Assembly (NCBI RefSeq): GCF_013343235.1
Contig: NZ_CP040094.1
Coordinates: 3,782,501 to 3,846,500, forward strand
Source of the DNA: Nostoc sp. TCL240-02
Lineage (GTDB): Bacteria > Cyanobacteriota > Cyanobacteriia > Cyanobacteriales > Nostocaceae
DNA length: 64,000 nucleotides
Reading direction: 5' to 3'
A model generated the notes under the pieces. It ran no database searches, had not been told where the DNA came from, and worked only from the letters and a program-made list of their open reading frames with translations. Below, one piece after another: positions 9,519 to 17,897 of the stretch (position 1 is the stretch's first letter; each line of letters begins with the position of its first letter). A program made the position numbers and the translations under genes.

Positions 9519-9974
9519 CTAATCTTGACAAAGTTCAAAAGCTGAGTGAGGAGAGAATTTTCCTCCCAATACACGGCGAATTATAGCCTCTAAGTCTTGA
9601 ATCATATAGGGTTTGCTGATATAGTCATCAAATCCTGCCTTGAGGATACGCCCTCGATCCTCCGTGGTAGCTAAAGCTGTGACTGCGATCGCTGGAATTT
9701 TGGAAGTTAAGGGTTCTTGCTTTAGATGACGCACAACATCAATACCGCTAAGACCTGGTAACAAAATATCCAACAAAATTAAGTCCGGTTGATATTCTTT
9801 AGCCACCAGCACTGTTGCAGAACAATCTGTTTGACAAATAAATCTACAACCCATTAACTCAAGAGCATAACTAATCAGCAAAAGACTATCATCATGGTCT
9901 TCCACTGCCAAAATCAAAGGCTGGTGAGAGTTTTGCTGCTTTTCATCACTCATGAATGAATGTGCCAAATACAT
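9519..9974 (-). CDS. Stand-alone receiver (CheY-like) response regulator
   Basis: The 151-residue protein is a single receiver domain: acidic pair in VEDHDD near residue 25, phosphoacceptor Asp69 (LILLDILLPGLSG), Thr/Ala switch region (AVTAL) and conserved Lys in YISKPY. No output domain is present; about 20 residues follow the fold. The ATG at 9974 has GGAG five bases upstream and is chosen as start; an internal ATG at residue 8 is the alternative. It lies tail-to-tail with the tandem receiver-kinases, which makes it a likely phosphorelay intermediate or target of that pair. The pairing is inferred from position only. Confidence 0.92.
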   Translation of the reverse strand: MYLAHSFMSDEKQQNSHQPLILAVEDHDDSLLLISYALELMGCRFICQTDCSATVLVAKEYQPDLILLDILLPGLSGIDVVRHLKQEPLTSKIPAIAVTALATTEDRGRILKAGFDDYISKPYMIQDLEAIIRRVLGGKFSPHSAFELCQD

Positions 9975-10663
9975 CTCTTCTCCAGAAGATTTTATTAGGA
10001 CTCTTTGTCTGTCTCTATTAGGGAGATACAGACAAAGCTTCGCGCGAACATATAAAATAGTACTCGGTCAGAATTAGCTAATGTGTTTTACTTTTGCCTA
10101 TTTGATAATTCTTACCCACGCAAAAATTGCTGAGGGAAGAAAACCTCAAGCTGAGAGGTTTAGCGGATACTTTTCGATTATACGCAAAATTACAGAATAT
10201 TTTCTTAATAAATTCACCATAACTTTATGTAAAAAGATCAGATGATGATTTAAAAAAGTATCGGCTTGAACTATGTATGCTTTGAGATTTTAAAGATACT
10301 AAATAAACAAGTAATTCAAGTTATTAACTGTTAAATTTTGTACTAAAGCTTACGTGCTGAATATAATTTAGACACACTCTTTATTGGTTGTACAGACGCG
10401 ATTGTTTATGTTAAACCAAGATATTATTTTTGATATGTTCCTGAAAAGAAAAAGCTTTTCATCTTTTGTCCAAGGCTATCTACTACTTTACTATAGCGCG
10501 ATGTCTACGACGGGCCACACCTATGCAGAAATTTGTTTGTAGATTATTCTATTGAGATTATTGTGAATATTCTATACTACAAAAACAACAGTAAAGAGAA
10601 TATACAGCTTTATAACATTTGTTGAGTGTAAGCATTACTCCACCCAACCTTGTATCTTAAAAG

Positions 10664-10844
10664 AGTAGTCTGTCAAATACATTTTGATGGATAAAGGAAC
10701 GAACCACATAGACGCGGAGCGACTACTCTTACGAGAACGCTTTCAGCAAACCCGTAGGGTAGGACGCAAAGAGCGCTAAGGAAGAAGGAAAGAAGAAAAA
10801 TTGAAAGATTTTCTTATCCATCAATTAGTTCTTGAGAGACTACT
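10664..10844. mobile_element. MITE-like element 1 with 31-bp terminal inverted repeats
   Basis: This 181-bp element has imperfect terminal inverted repeats of 31 bp (10664-10694 and 10814-10844) matching at about 25 positions. Both ends begin AGTAGTCT and finish their repeat with TGATGGATAA. The interior contains the text GAACGAACC and AAGGAAGAAGGAAAG, also found in the neighbouring element. There is no coding capacity. Size, termini and lack of genes fit a miniature inverted-repeat transposable element. No clear target-site duplication is seen, because the element abuts its neighbour. Confidence 0.65.
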
Positions 10845-11013
10845 AGTCTGTCTCATTACATTTAAGGGATAAGAGAACGAACCGCATACTCCTACGGAGA
10901 AGCAAGCTACGTACAGCATCTCGTTAGAGAAGGACACTAAGAGCGTAAAGGAAGAAGGAAAGAAGGTAAATTTAAATTTGATTCAGCTATCAGAATTAAT
11001 GTGATAGACCACT
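10842..11013. mobile_element. MITE-like element 2, related to element 1
   Basis: This element directly follows and slightly overlaps element 1. Its left end reads AGTCTGTCTCATTA and its right end, reverse-complemented, reads AGTGGTCTATCACATTA, a degenerate version of the same terminus. The interior shares GGATAA..GAACGAACC and AAGGAAGAAGGAAAGAAG with element 1. It is about 172 bp with no open frame. The pair looks like a tandem or nested insertion of one family. A solo end-like text (TTAGACCACTAG) at about 11092-11103 suggests a further decayed copy. Confidence 0.55.
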
Positions 11014-11233
11014 ACTATTATTTTTAACTGAACCGTATTAAGTTTAATGCAACCAAAAACTTGAGAATAATTTTGTTTAAGCTTTGTTAAATTAGACCAC
11101 TAGTGCCTATTAATTTTATCTGCGATCAATTTAGTTTTTGATCACATCTATTGGAATATTTATCTATCTAAAGGGGGTTGAAATAATTCTCATATTGTCG
11201 ATAGAGATTGATACCAGATTTTATAATTATTGT

Positions 11234-11340
11234 ACACATCCTAGAGGAAGATGACCAGAATTAAGAGTAGCTCTAAATTAATTTTGGTGTGTCGAATAAC
11301 TGCTTTCAATGAAGGTTTAGCTGAGTGCTAAACCTTTTTT
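11234..11340 (+). ncRNA. Candidate small RNA unit A with terminator
   Basis: This is unit A of a repeated family. It begins ACACATCCTAGAGGAAGATGA, contains the shared core CTAAATTAATTTTGGTGT near 11272-11289, and ends in a strong intrinsic terminator (GGTTTAG, loop, CTAAACC, then six T). No sensible peptide is encoded. The same 5' block, core and terminator order recurs at 12192 and 12346. I infer a short plus-strand transcript; the promoter and 5' end are not defined by sequence alone. Confidence 0.5.
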
Positions 11341-11364
11341 CATGCCTATCATTAGAGTATGTCA

Positions 11365-11467
11365 ACACACTCTAGACAGATGAACTGAAATCAAAGTAAT
11401 TATAAATTAGCAAGGTATGGTAAACACTTGGTATATATAGGGCGTGGCTTTTAGCCATGCCTTTTTT
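11365..11467 (+). ncRNA. Candidate small RNA unit B with terminator
   Basis: Unit B lies 131 bp after unit A. Its 5' block is ACACACTCTAGACAGATGAAC. The CTAAATTAAT core is degraded to TATAAATTAG, and the 3' part reads CTTGGTATATATAGG, shared with unit E. It ends in a terminator with stem GGCGTGGC/GCCATGCC followed by six T. The stem sequence differs from other units although its position is kept, which argues for selection on termination rather than simple repeat spreading. Confidence 0.5.
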
Positions 11468-11911
11468 GTGACTGAAACTAACCAACTGAAACATACAACA
11501 TATTTCAAGTTAGTGAGGTAAAAAATAGCCCATATATGCTACTGTGCATCCTTTGTAAGGCATCGGCGAGGCTCTACAAGTTCTTCAACGGAGTACTCAC
11601 AGGATATTGACCCTAGATTCGTACTTGATATATGAGTATTAATCAAAAATTATTTTCAAAATCTCCTCTACCTTCCTATTAATAATCTATCCATATCATG
11701 TTAAACATTGTTTAACACTATCCTAAAGAAATAGAAAAGCTCATAAAAACATGCCTATTAGTATTATTTAATACTATCTATCAATAAAACAAGCAACAAA
11801 AAACCATCAGTACCATATATATATCAATATTCGTATCATTCTATAGATAGTAGAAATAACTATTTTACAAAGTTATTATTCAGCCTGTTAATGCCTGAAA
11901 AACGTGTATGC

Positions 11912-11940
11912 ACCCTGGATACCCTTCCAGGGTCTTTTCT
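11912..11940 (+). terminator. Intrinsic terminator in gene-poor region
   Basis: ACCCTGG and CCAGGGT form a seven-pair stem at 11912-11933, followed by CTTTTCTTTT. No coding sequence lies upstream on this strand, so it probably ends a non-coding transcript. Its stem resembles that at 13073. Confidence 0.6.
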
Positions 11941-12191
11941 TTTAAATTATGAGTAAAAGATAGACTTTCATCAGATTAAAAGTAAATTGATGGGTGATAT
12001 TTTTATACACTAAATTGAGCAGAAAAAATAAAGAGGGGATATATCAGAATTTACCTTGGTGATTAGAGTCTTTAGCCTAATCCAGAAATCTTTAAATAGG
12101 ATTAACTTTAGGTAGATTTTTTGTATATTTTTTCAAAAAATTAGTTAAGATTTTTACCAAGTTATGAAATACCAAATTTCTGAATATTTAT

Positions 12192-12301
12192 ACACATCCT
12201 CTAGGATGATGAACTGTAGTACAGAGTAGAACTAAATTAATTTTGTACGTTGTTAAGCACAGCAATTATTGAGGTTTGGTTCACAGCCAAACCTTTTTTT
12301 T
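12192..12301 (+). ncRNA. Candidate small RNA unit D with terminator
   Basis: The unit begins ACACATCCTCTAGGATGATGA, contains ACTAAATTAATTTTGT, and ends in a terminator (GGTTTGG, loop, CCAAACC, then eight T). The order and spacing of the three blocks match unit A, which lies about 960 bp away. It has the longest U-tract of the set. Confidence 0.5.
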
Positions 12302-12345
12302 AACGAGTAACCAGGAAGTGTGCTATCAGATTTCAGAATATTTGA

Positions 12346-12450
12346 ATACAGTCTATAGGAAGATGAACTAAAGTAAGAGTCAGTCTAAATTAATCTTGGT
12401 GTAGTAAATGCTTGGTATATATAGAGGCTTGGTTTAACCAAGCCTTTTAT
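12346..12450 (+). ncRNA. Candidate small RNA unit E with terminator
   Basis: The unit begins ATACAGTCTATAGGAAGATGA, has the core TCTAAATTAATCTTGGTGT, then CTTGGTATATATAG as in unit B, and ends in a near-perfect palindromic terminator (AGGCTTGG/CCAAGCCT, then TTTT). It lies 154 bp after unit D and 131 bp before unit F. Confidence 0.5.
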
Positions 12451-12476
12451 TATGTACAAGTCTTCAAGAAATTTGG

Positions 12477-12584
12477 ATACAGTCTATAGGAAGATAAATT
12501 GCTAGAAAAGTAAGTCTAAATTAATCTGAAATGTCTACTTAAGCACTAAATCTATAGGTTTAGCACTGAGCTAGACTTATTTTC
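12477..12584 (+). ncRNA. Degenerate small RNA unit F
   Basis: The 5' block ATACAGTCTATAGGAAGAT is identical to that of unit E, and the core TCTAAATTAATCTG is kept. The 3' end has only a weak hairpin (CTAAA/TTTAG) without a U-tract, so termination is doubtful. It is probably a decaying copy. Confidence 0.35.
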
Positions 12585-12741
12585 TGATCAAGTGAAGAGA
12601 AAGAAGCGATGCCGATAGCGTACCCTGCGGAGGCAGGCTACGCTGGGTAGTTTCATACGAAAAAAGAAAAATACATAAAGTATTGATTTCTTATTTTGTG
12701 GCATGACTTTTTACCGCACTTCCATTCCTCTCTCCGAAACG

Positions 12742-12941
12742 GCTACGGTGTACACACAAGTGGTCTGTCAAAGAATAATTGACGAGTACATTCTCTCTGA
12801 GGACGGCGATTTATCGCGTCTCTCTAACATATCAGTCTTTTAGACGCGATAAATCGCGTTTCTATATGAGGGCTTTCTGGCTTATCCCAAGCGTATTGGG
12901 ATAAAACTAAAACTGGATCTAACTTGTGTGTACACCGTAGC
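12742..12941. mobile_element. Inverted-repeat element with 20-bp perfect termini
   Basis: A perfect 20-bp terminal inverted repeat, GCTACGGTGTACACACAAGT at 12742-12761 and its complement at 12922-12941, bounds a 200-bp element. Inside is a second perfect inverted repeat of 15 bp (12807-12821 with 12842-12856) carrying GACGCGATAAATCGCG, a widespread cyanobacterial repeat. The left inner text GTGGTCTGTCAAA resembles the ends of the MITE-like elements at 10.7 kb. There is no open frame. Non-autonomous element; target duplication not evident. Confidence 0.6.
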
Positions 12942-13072
12942 ATTGATGACACTGGGTAAATTCCATCTAACTTATTGCAAAATAATCATTAATCTTATGC
13001 GTTAATTGCATTGGTACGGATTTATAATAGTTTCACAGATGCGATTCTAATATTAGGGAATAAAGATGGATA

Positions 13073-13101
13073 CCCCTGGGTTGACCAGGGGCTTTTTATT
13101 T
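13073..13101 (+). terminator. Intrinsic terminator on plus strand
   Basis: CCCCTGG and CCAGGGG pair at 13073-13079 and 13085-13091, followed by CTTTTTATTT. The U-tract is on the plus strand, so it does not serve rtcB, which is read on the minus strand and ends at 13107. It probably closes another short plus-strand transcript starting somewhere after 12941. Confidence 0.6.
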
Positions 13102-13106
13102 AGAGG

Positions 13107-14549
13107 CTACGCTTTAAACGTCAATACCGGACTCAATCGCGCCACAACGTCCACCATTTCTGCCTCAACCTGCACATCAATTACAGACTGAATCGGTTTA
13201 TAGGCGGCTGGTGCTTCTTCAATGCGGCGTTCTTCACGCAAGGTAATGCAGTCTATCCCGGTTAATCCCAGTTCTGCCTCATTTTGAGATGCACCTCTGC
13301 GATTGAGGTCGAAGCGAGAACGAATTCTTCCCGCCCCGTGTGAGGCCGAATTACAAAAGGCTGGATTGCCTTTACCCACCATCAGATAAGAATAAGCCCC
13401 CATTGAACCAGGGATAATCACTGGTTGCCCTGTATGGGCGGGACAAGCGCCCTTGCGTGTTACCCATCCATTACCTTCTGGCAAGATGATATTATGCGGC
13501 AAGTCATAAATTAGAGGTGCTTCCACATCTTTATAATATACTTCTCGCAAACGCAGACGTAGCAGTTCTGCTAATAGCAGGCGATTAATAAAAGCATAGT
13601 TAGCAGCAGTTGCCTCAGCTTGCAGGTAACTGGCGACTAATTCGGGGTGAGAATGGGTAGAGAGAGGAAAAATCTGAGAATCAGGGTACTTCAGACCTTT
13701 TTGCCAAGTCGCCTTAGCTTTATCTCGCCACATTCCCCCGATATACTTACCCACATTTCTAGAACCAGAGTGAATCATAAAAGCCAGTTGTCCCTCGCGC
13801 ACTCCCCAAACGTGGGCAAGTGGGCGATTTTCGACTTTATCAACTCGCTGCACTTCTACAAAATGATTGCCGCCGCCAATGGTTGCCAGTCCGCCATCGC
13901 GTACCATTCCGCTATCGGGAACCAATTCTTCAGGCGCGAGTTTCCAGTTACCATCCATTGAACCACCTAAGAAGATGCGTTCGCTCTCTTGGGCAAGTTG
14001 CTGCAAATCAGATTTGATTACACTCCCCGTAGGCCGATCTAGCATGGCATCCAACCAACCGGGAATTCCGTATTGAAATAGCGATCGCATTGCCTCAGCA
14101 GTCATTGTCACATCACGCGTACCAAAGAAGTAATCCCCCTTCATTTTTTCGACGAATTGGTCGCGCTTTGCCATGAATTCGTCAATTGTCAAATCAGCAA
14201 CGTGCAGGCGCATTCCACAATTGATATCAGAACCGACAGCGCCAGGGATAACCTGACCCACAGTTTCCACAATTGAACCAATGGCAACACCCGCATCACC
14301 TGGGTGAAAGTCAGGGGTAGCACAGGCACGGCAAACGCATCCACCAGATGGATGGCGGACGCTTGCCAAATTCGCTAGCTGCTTCAGTGCCTTAGCTTCT
14401 ACGGGGAAGCTTTCTGGCAGTAGCACTTCTGCTACAGGGGCATCAGGAGAATTAAGTAAACGGACAGAATAAGTGCGATTATCGTAAGTTACATCCAAAC
14501 CTTGCCGCTCTAAAGCACGCAGGAGACGTTTTAAATTTTTTGGCTGCAT
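13107..14549 (-). CDS. rtcB: RtcB-family RNA-splicing ligase
   Basis: RtcB joins RNA 2',3'-cyclic phosphate or 3'-phosphate ends to 5'-hydroxyl ends using GTP and manganese. The 480-residue protein shows the expected metal ligands and catalytic groups: Asp108 and Cys111 (SDINCGMR), Asn228-His229 (GGGNHF), His260 (MIHSGSRNVG), His352 (LPHN) and the guanylylated His404 (SASHGAGR). Length agrees with bacterial RtcB. No archease or RtcR/RtcA partner is nearby. It stands alone between the gene-poor repeat region and the copper genes. The neighbourhood of many candidate short RNAs is suggestive, but nothing in the sequence ties the two together. Confidence 0.95.
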   Translation of the reverse strand: MQPKNLKRLLRALERQGLDVTYDNRTYSVRLLNSPDAPVAEVLLPESFPVEAKALKQLANLASVRHPSGGCVCRACATPDFHPGDAGVAIGSIVETVGQVIPGAVGSDINCGMRLHVADLTIDEFMAKRDQFVEKMKGDYFFGTRDVTMTAEAMRSLFQYGIPGWLDAMLDRPTGSVIKSDLQQLAQESERIFLGGSMDGNWKLAPEELVPDSGMVRDGGLATIGGGNHFVEVQRVDKVENRPLAHVWGVREGQLAFMIHSGSRNVGKYIGGMWRDKAKATWQKGLKYPDSQIFPLSTHSHPELVASYLQAEATAANYAFINRLLLAELLRLRLREVYYKDVEAPLIYDLPHNIILPEGNGWVTRKGACPAHTGQPVIIPGSMGAYSYLMVGKGNPAFCNSASHGAGRIRSRFDLNRRGASQNEAELGLTGIDCITLREERRIEEAPAAYKPIQSVIDVQVEAEMVDVVARLSPVLTFKA

Positions 14550-14937
14550 GAAAACTCCAAATAGAGCCTTAAAAAAGACTCTTGGTTGTGAAGAGGTAGG
14601 AGACTTGGGTTCAGCAGCCGCGTCTCAAGTGGTGCGGAGGGTTATTTTCCCAGAATTGTGGGGAAAACAACAAGTTATACAGCTTTGATAACACACACTT
14701 GCATTGAAAAACAAGTGTTTTGTAGTATTTTGTATTCTTTGCATTTTACATACTACATCTGTAAAGAAATTTGAAGTTTAGCAAAAAACTTTTAAAATTC
14801 TCTAGACTCTCCAGCCGGCTAGAGAGTCTAGTATGAATTCAAGGGGACTCTCAACCAGAAATTTCTGATTGTTGACTGTTGTCCCTCAGTCATCCAACTT
14901 GGTTTGGCTAGGTTGTTCATTTTTATCCCGTAAATCT
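14550..14937. other. Intergenic region between rtcB and copper genes
   Basis: This region holds the rtcB upstream sequence and a strong dyad at 14802-14831 described separately. A further short hairpin-like text (ACACTTG..CAAGTGT at about 14696-14720) lies on the rtcB side. No additional gene is seen. The frame extending the HMA gene upstream to a TTG at 14869 lacks family-like sequence and is not used. Confidence 0.5.
14802..14831 (+). promoter_or_regulatory. Probable metal-responsive operator-promoter (MerR-type dyad)
   Basis: CTAGACTCTC at 14802-14811 and its exact complement GAGAGTCTAG at 14822-14831 flank a 10-base centre. The ACTCTCC...GAGAGT form resembles MerR/ZntR/CueR-type operators, which sit inside an over-long promoter spacer. 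A TAGTAT at 14829-14834 could be the -10 box. It lies 106 bp upstream of the copper-chaperone start. It lacks a U-tract after the stem, so it is unlikely to be a terminator. The regulator is not encoded in this window. Confidence 0.45.
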
Positions 14938-15132
14938 ATGACTCTCCAACTCACAGTTCCCAATATGTCTTGTTCTGTTTGTGCAAGCACCATCACCAAA
15001 ACACTTCAGGCAGTCGATGCTAATGCTAGCGTTCAGGCTGATCCAACAACCAAGCTTGTCAGTGTAGAAACTCAAGCATCAGAAACAGAAATTAAGGAAG
15101 CGTTGGCTGCTGCTGGCTATCCAGTTGCTTAA
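14938..15132 (+). CDS. Small heavy-metal-associated domain protein (copper chaperone type)
   Basis: From the ATG at 14938 the protein is 64 residues, one HMA ferredoxin-like fold, starting MTLQLTVPNMSCSVCAST. The metal site is the MSCSVC motif near residue 10, i.e. the CxxC that binds Cu(I). The C-terminal AAGYPV is typical of the fold. Such proteins pass copper to P-type ATPases. The ATPase gene begins 125 bp downstream on the same strand, which fits the role. An upstream TTG start at 14869 would add 23 non-homologous residues. Regulation by the dyad at 14802-14831 is inferred. Confidence 0.9.
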   Translation: MTLQLTVPNMSCSVCASTITKTLQAVDANASVQADPTTKLVSVETQASETEIKEALAAAGYPVA

Positions 15133-15221
15133 GGGATTAGGTACTGAGGACTAGGTACTAGTTACTGAGCAAAGGAAAAACTATCCATTCGCCCTCTAAC
15201 CTTTTCCCTTCTGTTTCCAAG

Positions 15222-15257
15222 TCCCCAATGCCCAATACCCAATCCCCAATCCCCAAT
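15222..15257. repeat. Heptamer tandem repeat (CCCAATN) before copA
   Basis: Tandem units of the type CCCAATN run directly into the copA start codon at 15258. They belong to the short tandem repeat class frequent in heterocystous cyanobacteria. Related text occurs inside copA at 17139-17261. Confidence 0.75.
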
Positions 15258-17633
15258 ATGGATACTCTCACACTCAAACTTCGAGGCATGAGTTGCGCTG
15301 GTTGCGCCAACAACATCGAAAAGGCAATTCGCTCTGTTCCTGGGGTGATTGACTGCAACGTTAACTTTGGAGCAGAACAAGCCGCCATTAGGTACGATCG
15401 CTCTCTAGCCAATTTAGAGAAAATTCAAACTGCGATCGCAGCTGCGGGATACTCTTCTGACTCACTCCAGGAAGAATTGCTCTCTGAAGAAGATGATGCA
15501 GAGATTGCAAGTAGGCAAGCATTACAACGCGAACTTTTCCTCAAGGTAATTGTGGGAGGTGTAATCAGCATTTTCCTCTTTTTGGGGTCGTTGCCCATGA
15601 TGACTGGGCTGAACTTCCCCTTAATTCCCAGCTTCTTGCAAAATCCTTGGATACAATTAGCGCTGACAACACCTGTCATATTTTGGTGTGGTGGATCTTT
15701 TTACCGCAATGGTTGGAAAAGTCTCAAGCGCCATACGGCGACGATGGACACGCTGATTGCTTTGGGTACAAGTGCAGCGTATCTATATTCTTTGTTTGTC
15801 ACTGTTTTCCCGAAATTTTTTATTGTTCAGGGCTTGATACCTCATGTTTATTATGAAGTTGCCGCCATTGTTATTACCTTAATTTTATTGGGGCGGTTAT
15901 TGGAAAATCGCGCTAGGGGAGAAACTTCTGAAGCTATCCGCAAACTGATCGGATTGCAAGCCAGAGATGCCAGAGTTATCCGTGATGGTGTGGAAATTGA
16001 TGTTCCCGTTGCTGAAGTCAGAATCAACGATGTGATTTTGGTACGTCCTGGTGAAAAGATTCCAGTTGATGGCGAGGTGATTGCAGGCGCTTCGACAGTA
16101 GATGAAGCGATGGTGACTGGTGAAAGTTTGCCAGTCAAAAAGCAGCCAGGAGATGAAGTGATTGGGGCGACGATTAACGGTGCGGGTGCGTTTCAGTTTC
16201 GGGTGACACGAGTTGGAAATGATACGTTTTTGGCTCAAATCGTCAAACTAGTGCAACAAGCCCAAGGTTCTAAAGCACCAATTCAGCGCTTGGCAGATCA
16301 AGTTACAGGATGGTTTGTACCAGCTGTAATTGCGATCGCGATCGCCACTTTCGTCATTTGGTTTAATTTCACTGGCAACCTTACCCTCGCAACAATGACA
16401 ACGGTGGGTGTACTAATTATCGCTTGTCCTTGTGCTTTGGGTTTAGCTACCCCCACATCTGTAATGGTGGGGACAGGGAAAGGTGCAGAAAATGGCATCT
16501 TGATTAAGGGTGCGGATAGCTTAGAACTAGCACACAAAATTCAAACCATCGTTTTAGATAAAACCGGCACTTTGACTCAAGGGAAACCCACAGTTACAGA
16601 CTTTGTGACTGTTAACGGTACAGCTAATGGGAATGAAATCAAGCTTTTACAGTTAGCAGCAACAGTAGAACGGAATTCTGAGCATCCTTTAGCTGAAGCG
16701 GTGGTGAAATACGCCCAGTCTCAAGAGGTGAGTTTAACGGAGGTACAGAATTTTCAGGCTAATGCAGGTAGTGGTGTCCAAGCAGTTGTTTCAAATCAGC
16801 TTGTACAAATTGGTACACAACGCTGGTTAACAGAACTTGGAATTAACACCATGACTCTTCAGCAGTATAAAGATGCCTGGGAAACTGCTGGTAAAACAGT
16901 CATTTTGATTGCTGTAGATGGTGAACTACAAGGAATAATGGGTATTGCCGATGCCCTGAAACCTTCATCAACAGCAGTGGTAAAAGCTTTACAGAAGCTA
17001 GGTTTAGAAGTAGTAATGCTGACTGGAGACAATCGGAAAACGGCAGATGCGATCGCAGCAGAAGTTGGCATTGAGCAAATCTTTGCTGAAGTGCGTCCAG
17101 ATCAAAAGGCGGCGATTATCCAATCTCTTCAGAAAGGCGAACTGGGGACTAGGGACTGGGGACTGGGGAAAATTCTTCCCAATACCCAATACTTCGACTT
17201 ACCTCGACTTCGCTCGGCACAAGTCGCTCAGTACAAGTCCCCAGTACCCAATCGCCAATCCCTTGTTGCGATGGTGGGCGATGGTATAAATGATGCACCA
17301 GCCCTAGCACAAGCTGATGTGGGAATTGCTATTGGTACAGGAACAGATGTTGCGATCGCAGCTAGCGATATCACTCTAATTTCTGGAGATTTGCAAGGAA
17401 TCGTCACAGCTATTCAACTCAGCCGTGCCACCATCAACAATATCAGGCAAAATCTCTTCTTTGCCTTTATTTACAACGTCATTGGTATTCCCATCGCGGC
17501 TGGAATTTTGTTCCCTATCTTTGGTTGGTTACTCAATCCAATTATCGCCGGCGCTGCGATGGCTCTTTCTTCGCTTTCTGTCGTTAGCAACGCCCTCAGA
17601 TTGCGTAACTTTCGACCAAAAACTAACTCATAA
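15258..17633 (+). CDS. copA: Copper-transporting P1B-type ATPase
   Basis: From the ATG at 15258 the protein has 791 residues; an upstream ATG at 15228 lies within a tandem repeat and is less likely. Seen in order: an N-terminal HMA domain with MSCAGC (Cys13, Cys16), the actuator TGES, the membrane metal site CPC (390-392), the phosphorylation site DKTGT (Asp434), SEHPLAEA of the N domain, and [10 protein letters not shown]. The last helices carry YN and [11 protein letters not shown], the P1B-1 signature for Cu(I). It exports or compartmentalises copper using ATP. A segment of about 41 residues (628-668) just before [10 protein letters not shown] is encoded by a dispersed repeat and is not part of the family. 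It lies between the HMA chaperone gene and a small membrane protein gene. Confidence 0.95.
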   Translation: MDTLTLKLRGMSCAGCANNIEKAIRSVPGVIDCNVNFGAEQAAIRYDRSLANLEKIQTAIAAAGYSSDSLQEELLSEEDDAEIASRQALQRELFLKVIVGGVISIFLFLGSLPMMTGLNFPLIPSFLQNPWIQLALTTPVIFWCGGSFYRNGWKSLKRHTATMDTLIALGTSAAYLYSLFVTVFPKFFIVQGLIPHVYYEVAAIVITLILLGRLLENRARGETSEAIRKLIGLQARDARVIRDGVEIDVPVAEVRINDVILVRPGEKIPVDGEVIAGASTVDEAMVTGESLPVKKQPGDEVIGATINGAGAFQFRVTRVGNDTFLAQIVKLVQQAQGSKAPIQRLADQVTGWFVPAVIAIAIATFVIWFNFTGNLTLATMTTVGVLIIACPCALGLATPTSVMVGTGKGAENGILIKGADSLELAHKIQTIVLDKTGTLTQGKPTVTDFVTVNGTANGNEIKLLQLAATVERNSEHPLAEAVVKYAQSQEVSLTEVQNFQANAGSGVQAVVSNQLVQIGTQRWLTELGINTMTLQQYKDAWETAGKTVILIAVDGELQGIMGIADALKPSSTAVVKALQKLGLEVVMLTGDNRKTADAIAAEVGIEQIFAEVRPDQKAAIIQSLQKGELGTRDWGLGKILPNTQYFDLPRLRSAQVAQYKSPVPNRQSLVAMVGDGINDAPALAQADVGIAIGTGTDVAIAASDITLISGDLQGIVTAIQLSRATINNIRQNLFFAFIYNVIGIPIAAGILFPIFGWLLNPIIAGAAMALSSLSVVSNALRLRNFRPKTNS
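17139..17261 (+). repeat. Dispersed repeat inserted in frame within copA
   Basis: About 123 bp of GGGGACT/CCCAATA-type repeat, with a CTCGACTTCGCTCGGCAC palindromic-type core, interrupts the P-domain coding sequence without breaking the frame. CCCAATA-type text also stands in front of copA. Family members go directly from the ILQ.LQ.-type helix to [10 protein letters not shown]. The insert length is a multiple of three. Confidence 0.75.
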
Positions 17634-17652
17634 TTGCAGGTTAATTTAGAAA

Positions 17653-17880
17653 ATGTTCAGTAAAAAAATGCTTTGGGCAAGCCTTGCAGCTTTAGTGTTT
17701 CTCACCGGAACACCAAGTGTAACATTAGCAGAAATGACAGCTCACTCGTCAGAGCAAAATGGTCAATTTAACCATATAGAGCAACCTTTGGGCTTGAAAG
17801 TTGGTGTTGCGATCGGTGGTTTAGCCTTTATGGGACTAGAGTTGTGGTGGTTCCTCCTCTATAAAAGTTCTGATTCTTAA
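17653..17880 (+). CDS. Small membrane protein downstream of copA
   Basis: The 75-residue protein has an N-terminal hydrophobic segment that looks like a signal peptide (residues 5-27, ending TLAE). A short histidine-containing linker (TAHSSEQ..FNHIEQ) follows, then one C-terminal transmembrane helix (GVAIGGLAFMGLELWWFLLY). It begins 19 bp after copA on the same strand and is likely co-transcribed. Similar tails ending in LELWWFL occur in cyanobacterial membrane proteins, some joined to cupredoxin-like domains, but no cupredoxin fold is present here. Function unknown; a role in periplasmic or thylakoid-lumen copper handling is a guess from position and the two histidines. Confidence 0.75.
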   Translation: MFSKKMLWASLAALVFLTGTPSVTLAEMTAHSSEQNGQFNHIEQPLGLKVGVAIGGLAFMGLELWWFLLYKSSDS

Positions 17881-17897
17881 GAGGATGTTTTAAAAAT

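Larger units (their letters stand above)
9975..13106. other. 3.1-kb gene-poor region with MITEs and repeated terminator units
   Basis: Neither strand shows a protein-coding frame that I believe. The left part (9975-10660) is AT-rich with no clear feature. Then come two adjacent MITE-like elements, a series of about 105-bp repeated units most ending in plus-strand terminators, two further terminators, and a third inverted-repeat element. These are listed separately. The remaining spacers, for example 11500-11880 and 11945-12180, show nothing I can name. Confidence 0.6.

Noticed and set aside
11240..11330. Short peptides starting at the ATG in the AGGAAGATGA block of the repeated units
   Set aside because: In most units a stop follows within a few codons and no peptide is conserved between copies.
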